This document shows positions 58,401 to 64,000 of a stretch of DNA of 64,000 nt, piece after piece (the stretch's first letter is position 1; every line of letters starts with the position of its first letter). The notes beneath the pieces are model-generated. The model saw only the letters and a program-made list of their open reading frames with translations. It was not told where the DNA came from and did no database searches. The position numbers were made by a program, and so were the translations under genes. Origin of the DNA: Aquiluna sp. KACHI24 (lineage in GTDB: Bacteria > Actinomycetota > Actinomycetes > Actinomycetales > Microbacteriaceae); the NCBI RefSeq assembly GCF_025997915.1, contig NZ_AP026677.1:372001-436000 (forward strand), in the 5' to 3' direction.

Positions 58401-58430
58401 AAGCCGGGATGTCATTTGATGTCCCGGCTT
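58401..58430 (+). terminator. Hairpin after pstS
   Basis: AAGCCGGGA (58401-58409) pairs with TCCCGGCTT (58422-58430), a perfect nine-base-pair stem. No T-run follows, so it may act as a partial terminator or mRNA stabiliser, letting pstS outnumber the downstream gene. Confidence 0.7.
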
Positions 58431-58450
58431 CCGCTGTGGAAAGGCAAGAA

Positions 58451-59518
58451 ATGATCCGCAAAGCTCTCAGCTCACTTGGCATCGGAGCGGCCTCACTGCT
58501 AGTGCTAACAGGTTGCAACCCACCCATGCCGGAATCTCTGAAAGTGGAGCTTGCGGAACGAACCGTCCAGTGTGGCGAGGCCTTCGTCGAGACCAAGGTC
58601 TTTCCTGAAATGGTTGACGTTGCCGACTTCTGGAACAGCTCCATGGATGTCGCCTGTGAGGGTGCCATGGGCCTCAGTGTCCTTGAGGACTACCCTCAGG
58701 GTGCGGGCCTGGTGATCTCAGAGGAAGAGGTTAGGGGCTGCACTCCATATGCCAACGTACCGCTGGCGGTTGATGCGGCCGTAATCTCTTTCTACTTTGA
58801 AGAGATTTATGAGCTAAACCTTTCACCACGCAGCATCGCAGGTATTTTCAGTGGCTCAATTACCAACTGGAGTGACGCAGCAATTCAGGACATTAACCCA
58901 AACCTCGAACTTCCAGATATGGAGATCGTGGTGAACACCGCGGCCCCAGGCTTAGCCATCTCGGCGATGGAGAAGTGGCTGAGTGCCGAGCTTGGCGAGG
59001 AAGTTAAGCTATCGCTTCTTCAGGCATCGGAAGGCTCAGAGGTAGATGCCCTTTACCTTCTTGGCGAGGGGGAGATCAAGCTAACTTCGTTTGCCTCTTT
59101 GCAGATCTCCGGCATGGGTTATGCAAACATGATTTTGGATGAGTCGAACTTGGACGCTGTTCTGTTGCCAGAGGTGCTAAGTATCCAGACAGGTATTGGA
59201 CAGACCGTGGTTTCAGGTGAGGCTCCAAACCTGAGCTTCGACTATGACCCTTCGATTCCAGCCGAGCCACTACCTGGTCAGTTCGAGGCCATTGAGCCTT
59301 GGGGTGCGCTCTATCCAGTAACCCTTTCGCTTTGCGGTGAGGATGATCTTCAGGTTCGCTTCGCAGCTCGATACCTGCTCCGACTGGATGCCCAGGGCGC
59401 TATCTCGACCGGTGTGTTCTCTCCGCTGAAGGAAGAGGTGCGAGTGGCTGCCATCTCGGTGGTGGACGACGGGCTACCTGAAGTGGAGATCCCTGCGGAT
59501 CTGGAGCTAGAGCAGTAA
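58451..59518 (+). CDS. Divergent PstS-like lipoprotein
   Basis: A 355-residue protein with signal peptide and lipobox VLTGC (Cys22). The mature part follows the PstS-like domain pattern, including AVISFYFEEIYELNLSPRSI, AGIFSGSITNWSDAAI and LEDYPQGAGLVIS, but the SGTT-type phosphate loop of true PstS is absent (the corresponding region reads NTAAPGLAIS). It may bind another oxyanion, bind weakly, or act as a membrane-bound docking partner. ATG at 58451 is chosen over 58409, which lies in the hairpin. Confidence 0.75.
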   Translation: MIRKALSSLGIGAASLLVLTGCNPPMPESLKVELAERTVQCGEAFVETKVFPEMVDVADFWNSSMDVACEGAMGLSVLEDYPQGAGLVISEEEVRGCTPYANVPLAVDAAVISFYFEEIYELNLSPRSIAGIFSGSITNWSDAAIQDINPNLELPDMEIVVNTAAPGLAISAMEKWLSAELGEEVKLSLLQASEGSEVDALYLLGEGEIKLTSFASLQISGMGYANMILDESNLDAVLLPEVLSIQTGIGQTVVSGEAPNLSFDYDPSIPAEPLPGQFEAIEPWGALYPVTLSLCGEDDLQVRFAARYLLRLDAQGAISTGVFSPLKEEVRVAAISVVDDGLPEVEIPADLELEQ

Positions 59519-59521
59519 CAC

Positions 59522-59527
59522 TAAGCT
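59522..59527 (+). promoter_or_regulatory. Putative -10 element of a leaderless membrane-protein gene
   Basis: TAAGCT fits TANNNT and ends seven bases before the GTG at 59535. No ribosome-binding site is present. Confidence 0.4.
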
Positions 59528-59534
59528 TTCCTGC

Positions 59535-59912
59535 GTGGCAAAAGAGCTTGGTGTTGGACGACTGCTGATTGCGGTCTACGGGGTATTTGCCCTATCCGCC
59601 TCGGCGAGGGCGCTCTATCAACTTTTCACCGAATTTGAGTTAGCCCCGGTTGCCTATTCGCTCTCGGCCATCTCGGCTTTGGTCTATATCTTTGCGACCA
59701 TCGCGCTGGCTAAGCCATCGTTGAGAAAGTTCGCTGGGATCGCCATCTGGTTCGAATTGGCTGGGGTGTTGTTGGTGGGTGCCTTGAGTTTTTTGGTGCC
59801 GCAGTGGTTCTCTCACCCCTCCGTTTGGTCGGGATTTGGTTCGGGTTACGGATACATCCCGCTACTTTTGCCGATTCTCGGTTTGATTTGGTTGCGGAGA
59901 AACCGTGCTTGA
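59535..59912 (+). CDS. Small integral membrane protein, unknown function
   Basis: A 125-residue protein with four predicted membrane segments, GTG start, and a tail ending in RRNRA. No family is recognised. Its end overlaps ribF by eight bases, so it is coupled to ribF. It mirrors the small membrane protein at 54014 in length and topology, though the sequences do not look alike. Confidence 0.78.
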   Translation: MAKELGVGRLLIAVYGVFALSASARALYQLFTEFELAPVAYSLSAISALVYIFATIALAKPSLRKFAGIAIWFELAGVLLVGALSFLVPQWFSHPSVWSGFGSGYGYIPLLLPILGLIWLRRNRA

Positions 59913-60837
59913 GATTTCATCGCTGAGAGATCTCCCGCAGGACTTCGTCTCACTTGCGGTTGCAATTGGCAAATTCGATGGCATTCACGTTGGGCACCGC
60001 CAGCTGATTCATGAGCTTGTCGAATTCTGCCAAGAGGCTAACCTGGTTCCAGCTGTAATTAGCTTTGACCGTCACCCAAACCAAACTCTCAAACCCGCTG
60101 AAGTTCCTGGCGAGTTGTTGACCAAAGAGCGCAAGGCGCAAATTCTTGAGGCTTTGGGAATTGAGGTTTTGGTTAGCCTGCCCTTTGATGCTGACATGGC
60201 CAGTCGCTCAGCCATGGAGTTTGCAAGCGCTGAGCTATCCCGCGGAGTGCAAATGGTATTTGTGGGTGAGGGTTTCAGGTTCGGATCCAGGGGAGCTGGC
60301 AGCATCGAAGACCTACGCAGCTTCGGTCCACAACTTGGTTTCCGCGTTAGAGAGGTTGCGCCAGTTCAAATTGGTGATCGAGTGGTTTCCAGCACCTTGA
60401 TTCGAGAACTCATTCAGACTGGCAAGGTCTCAGCAGCTTCACTTTTACTTGGCAGAGATCATGAAATTGTTGGAACGATTGAACACGGTCGAAAGCTCGG
60501 ACGTACGATCGGTTTCCCCACGGCAAACTTCTCTCGCAGCTCGATTGGGCTTTTGCCCCAGGATGGCGTTTATGCCGGCTGGCTAATCGCTGATGGCGTT
60601 CGCTATCCGGCAGCGCATTCGGTAGGGACTAATGACTCAGTTGGTGAAGTTCCACGACTCATCGAATCCCACGTTATTGGTCGTGATGACCTAGACCTCT
60701 ATGACAAAGAGTGCACAGCGCTGATTCACGCGCAGATAAGACCCTGGGCGAAGTTTGATTCCCTGGATGCTCTAATTGCCCAAATAAACGATGACGTGTT
60801 GGCAGCAAGGGAGATTTTGGAGAGTATTGACGCATGA
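59905..60837 (+). CDS. ribF: Bifunctional riboflavin kinase / FAD synthetase
   Basis: Makes FMN and FAD from riboflavin. The 310-residue protein has the N-terminal adenylyltransferase domain with GKFDGIHVGHRQLI (HxGH at residues 28-31) and the C-terminal flavokinase domain with GRTIGFPTANF at about 197-207. GTG start. Its stop overlaps the next gene as ATGA. Confidence 0.94.
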   Translation: MLEISSLRDLPQDFVSLAVAIGKFDGIHVGHRQLIHELVEFCQEANLVPAVISFDRHPNQTLKPAEVPGELLTKERKAQILEALGIEVLVSLPFDADMASRSAMEFASAELSRGVQMVFVGEGFRFGSRGAGSIEDLRSFGPQLGFRVREVAPVQIGDRVVSSTLIRELIQTGKVSAASLLLGRDHEIVGTIEHGRKLGRTIGFPTANFSRSSIGLLPQDGVYAGWLIADGVRYPAAHSVGTNDSVGEVPRLIESHVIGRDDLDLYDKECTALIHAQIRPWAKFDSLDALIAQINDDVLAAREILESIDA

Positions 60838-61400
60838 GCTTTGTAGATGCAGTCGTCAGCGGCTTCAAGAATGCCTTCAACTTCAAGGGTGCCGCTAAAC
60901 GATCGGAGTTCTGGTACTGGGTGCTGTTCACCCTTTTGGTTTCCTTGGTGCTATCGACTATTGAGTCAGTGCTGTGGCCGCCAACTCCGATTCAGGGTGA
61001 CTGGATGGCAGATGTTGAGGGAGTGCTATCTCAGCCTACGCCGCTCACCACTATTGCCTCGTTGCTACTTTTCATACCCAATCTCGCGGTTACCGCTCGT
61101 CGTTTTCACGACGCAGGTTTCTCGGCCAAGTGGTTGCTGCTTCAGCTGATACCGCTTGCATACGGAATCTTTGCGCTGATTGGTTCGCTGGTGGTGCTTA
61201 TGAACTCCTCCTCGCCAGAGCCAACCTATGAAGAGTTGATCGCTTTGATTTTCTTGATTTTGCCAATCATCGCGCTAGCAATTGCAATTGCCGTGATCTT
61301 CTTGGTGATGGCGCTTCGGCCAAGCCGATCTTTCTATGACGGCAACAAGTATGTCGAGCCGGTTCCGCTGAGCCCTGGCGATGAAGGCACCACCGCCTAG
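60834..61400 (+). CDS. DUF805 family membrane protein
   Basis: A 188-residue protein of the DUF805 family: N-terminal GAAKRSEFWYWVLF motif, four membrane segments and the AVTARRFHDAGFS motif typical of the family. Function is unknown. It overlaps ribF by four bases and is probably cotranscribed with it. Confidence 0.85.
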   Translation: MSFVDAVVSGFKNAFNFKGAAKRSEFWYWVLFTLLVSLVLSTIESVLWPPTPIQGDWMADVEGVLSQPTPLTTIASLLLFIPNLAVTARRFHDAGFSAKWLLLQLIPLAYGIFALIGSLVVLMNSSSPEPTYEELIALIFLILPIIALAIAIAVIFLVMALRPSRSFYDGNKYVEPVPLSPGDEGTTA

Positions 61401-61420
61401 CCAAAGTGAGGTTTTTTCTC

Positions 61421-61493
61421 TAGACTTCTCAGGTTGCCGTGAAACGGCCGCGGATAAAGAGAGCAGAAACACAAGGTTTACTGCGCCGCGCAG
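61421..61493 (+). promoter_or_regulatory. rpsO promoter element and structured leader
   Basis: TAGACT (61421-61426) is a likely -10. The leader contains two small hairpins, GCCGT/ACGGC (61436-61448) and CTGCG/CGCAG (61481-61493). S15 regulates its own translation through leader structures in several bacteria; the same may hold here. Confidence 0.45.
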
Positions 61494-61513
61494 CGGATTG
61501 AAAGGATCAGCAA

Positions 61514-61783
61514 ATGGCATTGGACCCAAAGGTCAAGTCAGAAATTATCGCCGAGTACGCCACCAAGCCAGGTGACACCGGTAGCCCAGAGGTGCAGATT
61601 GCAGTGCTGAGCCGCCGCATCGCAGACCTAACCGAGCACCTAAAGGAGCACAAGCACGACCACCACTCACGTCGTGGCCTGCTACTTCTTGTTGGTCAGC
61701 GTCGTCGTCTACTTGGCTACCTGCAGCAGGTTGACATCGCTCGCTACCGCTCCTTGATTGAGCGCCTAGGACTGCGTCGATAG
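61514..61783 (+). CDS. rpsO: 30S ribosomal protein S15
   Basis: Primary 16S rRNA-binding protein of the small subunit. The 89-residue protein has the family length and the conserved [20 protein letters not shown] segment. ATG preceded by AAAGGA. Strong codon bias. It is followed by an intrinsic terminator and then pnp, the usual order. Confidence 0.97.
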   Translation: MALDPKVKSEIIAEYATKPGDTGSPEVQIAVLSRRIADLTEHLKEHKHDHHSRRGLLLLVGQRRRLLGYLQQVDIARYRSLIERLGLRR

Positions 61784-61794
61784 TTTGATTTGAT

Positions 61795-61825
61795 AAAGAC
61801 CCCGGGAAACCGGGGTCTTTTCATT
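61795..61825 (+). terminator. Intrinsic terminator after rpsO
   Basis: AAAGACCCCGG (61795-61805) pairs fully with CCGGGGTCTTT (61810-61820) around a GAAA tetraloop, followed by TCATT. The stem's T-rich end supplies most of the U-tract. Confidence 0.92.
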
Positions 61826-61850
61826 TCTAGGTTTTTCGATACTCGATTGT

Positions 61851-61856
61851 TAGACT
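61851..61856 (+). promoter_or_regulatory. Putative pnp promoter -10
   Basis: TAGACT in an otherwise gene-free stretch, matching the -10 sequence used before murI, the GH1 gene, the GH13 gene and rpsO. Transcription would start near 61863, giving a pnp leader of about 160 bases. Confidence 0.45.
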
Positions 61857-61896
61857 CCAGCTAGGAGTTTTCGCGAGGCGGGTCTTCGGTGGAAGT

Positions 61897-61923
61897 CTCT
61901 GGGGCCAGAACCCAGGGTTTTTT
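61897..61923 (+). terminator. Terminator-like hairpin inside the pnp leader
   Basis: CTCTGGG (61897-61903) pairs with CCCAGGG (61911-61917), seven base pairs with one wobble, followed at once by TTTTTT (61918-61923). This is a complete intrinsic terminator about 40 bases after the proposed transcription start. Confidence 0.7.
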
Positions 61924-62020
61924 ACTGACGACCAGCACTCATCAGGGCAATCGCCCTAGCTCCAGCGCAACAGCGGCTTGACGCCGCTCTATTTGCGCGC
62001 AAGAGGATAAAGGAGGGGCT
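61924..62020 (+). promoter_or_regulatory. Structured region before pnp
   Basis: Two perfect hairpins lie between the terminator-like stem and pnp: AGGGC/GCCCT (61944-61957) and AGCGGC/GCCGCT (61972-61988). AGGAGG follows a few bases before the ATG. No gene is present. Such stems are plausible sites for RNase III-type processing and PNPase autoregulation. Confidence 0.5.
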
Positions 62021-64000
62021 ATGGAAGGCCCAGAGATCAAAGCAACAGAAGCAATCATCGACAACGGAAAGTTCGGAAAGCGCGTTGTGCGCTTCGAAAC
62101 CGGTCGTCTAGCACAGCAGGCCAACGGCGCTGCCGCCATCTACATTGACGAAGAGACCATGCTCTTTTCGGCCACCACTGCGTCCAAGCAGCCAAAGGAT
62201 CAGTTCGACTTCTTCCCGCTGACCATTGATGTTGAAGAGCGCTCCTACGCCGCTGGAAAGATTCCAGGCTCATTCTTCCGTCGCGAGGGTCGCCCAAGTA
62301 CTGAGGCAATCTTGGCTGCGCGTTTGATTGACCGTCCGCTGCGCCCATCCTTCGTTGATGGTCTGCGCAACGAGATTCAGGTCGTTGTTACCGTGATGTC
62401 AATTGAGCCGGATGAGCTCTACGACGTAGTCGCAATCAACGCCGCATCAATGTCAACCCAGCTTGCAGGTCTGCCATTCTCCGGTCCAGTTGCAGGTGTC
62501 CGTGTGGCGCTGATTGACGGCCAGTGGGTTGCGTTCCCGAAGCACTCTCAGCTTGCAGGCGCCGTGTTCGACATGGTTGTTGCTGGTCGCGTAGTAGTTG
62601 AAGGTGGCAAGGAAGACGTTGCCATCATGATGGTTGAGGCCGAGGCCACAGAGACCAGCTGGGACCTAATCGCTGGTGGTGCAATTGCACCGACCGAGGA
62701 GATCGTCGCCGAGGGTCTTGAGGCAGCTAAGCCATTCATCAAGGAATTGGTTCGCGCTCAGGTAGAGCTCGCGAAGGTTGCCGCAAAGCCAACCGCTGAG
62801 TACCCGGTATTCCTGCCATACACCGATGAGGTTTATGCAGCTGTGGAGAAGGCTGCCGGCGCAGAGCTAGCGAAGGTCTATCAGATCGCTGACAAGCAGC
62901 AGCGTCAGGAAGCTGACGACGAGTTGAAGGCCAAGGTCAAGGAGGAGCTAGTAGCTTCCCTCACCGAGGAGCAGATGCTGCAGTTCTCCGCTGCATACAA
63001 GTCGGTTACCAAGAAGGTAATGCGTACCCGCGTTCTGAAAGAGGGCATCCGTATTGATGGCCGTGGTCTAACCGACATTCGTGCCCTAGATGCAGAGGTT
63101 GCAGTAATTCCAAGAACCCACGGTTCCGCAATCTTCCAGCGCGGTGAGACCCAGATTCTTGGTGTCACCACTTTGAACATGCTCAAGATGGAGCAGCAGA
63201 TTGACTCGCTGAGCCCTGAGACTTCAAAGCGCTACATGCACCACTACAACTTCCCTCCTTACTCCACCGGCGAGGTTGGTCGCGTTGGCTCTCCAAAGCG
63301 TCGTGAGATCGGTCATGGAGCTCTTGCAGAGCGCGCACTGGTTCCAGTGTTGCCAACCCGCGAGGAGTTCCCATACGCCATCCGTCAGGTATCTGAGGCT
63401 CTTGGATCAAACGGCTCCACCTCGATGGGTTCGGTTTGTGCTTCTACCCTGTCGCTGCTAAACGCTGGTGTGCCACTACGCGCCCCAGTTGCAGGTATCG
63501 CTATGGGTCTAATCTCTGACACCGTTGATGGCAAGACCGAATACGCCGCTCTCACCGACATCCTCGGTGCTGAGGACGCACTGGGTGATATGGACTTCAA
63601 GGTTGCAGGCACTCGTAACTTCGTGACCGCCATTCAGCTAGACACCAAGCTGGACGGTATTCCAGCATCGGTTTTGGCCAAGGCGCTAAAGCAGGCCAAG
63701 GATGCCAGAACCTACATTCTTGATGTCATGCAGGAGGCAATTGACGAGCCAGACGAGCTTTCGCCATACGCCCCTCGTGTTATCGCGGTCAAGATCCCTG
63801 TCGACAAGATCGGTGAGGTCATCGGTCCAAAGGGCAAGATGATCAACCAGATCCAGGAGGACACTGGAGCTGAGATCTCGATCGAGGACGACGGCACTGT
63901 TTACATCGGTGCGACCAATGGTCCTGCCGCTGATGCAGCTAAGGCAGCCATCAACGCAATCGCCAACCCTCACGTGCCTGAGATCGGCGAGCGCTTCTTG
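62021..64000 (+). CDS. pnp: Polynucleotide phosphorylase (3' end outside window)
   Basis: Phosphate-dependent 3'-5' exoribonuclease of the RNA decay machinery. The first 660 codons are present: first RNase PH domain (about residues 20-160), helical linker, catalytic second RNase PH domain (about 340-540, with RRREIGHG-type and [13 protein letters not shown] segments), and the KH domain (about 585-645, with [11 protein letters not shown]). The S1 domain lies beyond the window. ATG follows AAGGAGGGG. The C-terminus cannot be assessed. Confidence 0.96.
   Translation, partial: MEGPEIKATEAIIDNGKFGKRVVRFETGRLAQQANGAAAIYIDEETMLFSATTASKQPKDQFDFFPLTIDVEERSYAAGKIPGSFFRREGRPSTEAILAARLIDRPLRPSFVDGLRNEIQVVVTVMSIEPDELYDVVAINAASMSTQLAGLPFSGPVAGVRVALIDGQWVAFPKHSQLAGAVFDMVVAGRVVVEGGKEDVAIMMVEAEATETSWDLIAGGAIAPTEEIVAEGLEAAKPFIKELVRAQVELAKVAAKPTAEYPVFLPYTDEVYAAVEKAAGAELAKVYQIADKQQRQEADDELKAKVKEELVASLTEEQMLQFSAAYKSVTKKVMRTRVLKEGIRIDGRGLTDIRALDAEVAVIPRTHGSAIFQRGETQILGVTTLNMLKMEQQIDSLSPETSKRYMHHYNFPPYSTGEVGRVGSPKRREIGHGALAERALVPVLPTREEFPYAIRQVSEALGSNGSTSMGSVCASTLSLLNAGVPLRAPVAGIAMGLISDTVDGKTEYAALTDILGAEDALGDMDFKVAGTRNFVTAIQLDTKLDGIPASVLAKALKQAKDARTYILDVMQEAIDEPDELSPYAPRVIAVKIPVDKIGEVIGPKGKMINQIQEDTGAEISIEDDGTVYIGATNGPAADAAKAAINAIANPHVPEIGERFL

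Noticed and set aside
58409-58450. Earlier start for the PstS-like lipoprotein
   Set aside because: It would place non-signal residues before the signal peptide and start inside the hairpin after pstS.

Overview
The window is a moderate-GC, gene-dense chromosomal segment from an actinobacterium, most likely a small-genome member of the Microbacteriaceae of the freshwater Rhodoluna/Aquiluna type. This rests on the conserved actinobacterial order argS-lysA-hom-thrC-thrB-rho-prfA-prmC-tsaC-wecA-atpI-atpBEFHAGDC, a Rho with an arginine-rich insert, frequent GTG and TTG starts, four-base or one-base stop/start overlaps, and many apparently leaderless genes. The assignment below order level is inference. 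No phage, IS element, CRISPR array or rRNA operon was seen. One tRNA gene (Arg, anticodon CCG) is present.

Layout. Bases 1-2261: murI-rph-rdgB. 2262-9012: a carbohydrate locus with a sugar ABC importer (binding protein plus two permeases, no ATPase), a GH1 beta-glucosidase on the minus strand, tRNA-Arg, and a GH13 alpha-glucosidase. 9083-15420: argS and the aspartate-family amino-acid genes lysA-hom-thrC-thrB. 15496-21217: rho, release factor 1 with its methylase PrmC, tRNA threonylcarbamoylation (tsaC), a WecA/TagO-like sugar-phosphate transferase and atpI. 21327-28087: the complete F1Fo ATP synthase operon. 28087-32876: a stress and DNA-repair patch: yaaA, a minus-strand run ogt-tag-ECF sigma-membrane partner, and an orphan FtsK-like ATPase. 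32716-43312: a polyamine/GABA locus with three class III aminotransferases, an Lrp-type regulator, an aminobutyraldehyde-type dehydrogenase and a PotDABC importer. 43376-48774: dxr, rseP, ispG, proS. 48797-54391: nusA-ylxR-infB-rbfA-truB and a small membrane protein. 54458-59518: a phosphate uptake block pstC-pstA-pstB-pstS plus a divergent PstS-like lipoprotein. 59535-64000: a second small membrane protein, ribF, a DUF805 protein, rpsO, and pnp, which runs off the end.

How it works together. The sugar locus imports and hydrolyses alpha- and beta-linked oligosaccharides under a LacI/CcpA-type operator. The polyamine locus imports putrescine or spermidine and passes it through transamination, aldehyde oxidation and GABA transamination, with an Lrp-type operator between the regulator and the dehydrogenase. 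The pst block carries two sets of 11-base PHO-box repeats, one before pstC and one before pstS.

Most of the window is ordinary housekeeping. The points most worth a second look are: atpB, whose conserved N-terminus requires a CTG start; a 23-base palindrome made of two inverted DnaA-box-like sequences before the orphan FtsK-like gene, whose frame runs 161 bases antisense into its convergent neighbour; an apparent operon joining two alkylation-repair genes to an ECF sigma factor with an unfamiliar membrane partner; a promoter-plus-terminator unit in the pnp leader; two mutually exclusive hairpins over the infB ribosome binding site; and a recurring TANNNT element 6-7 bases before start codons that marks leaderless genes.
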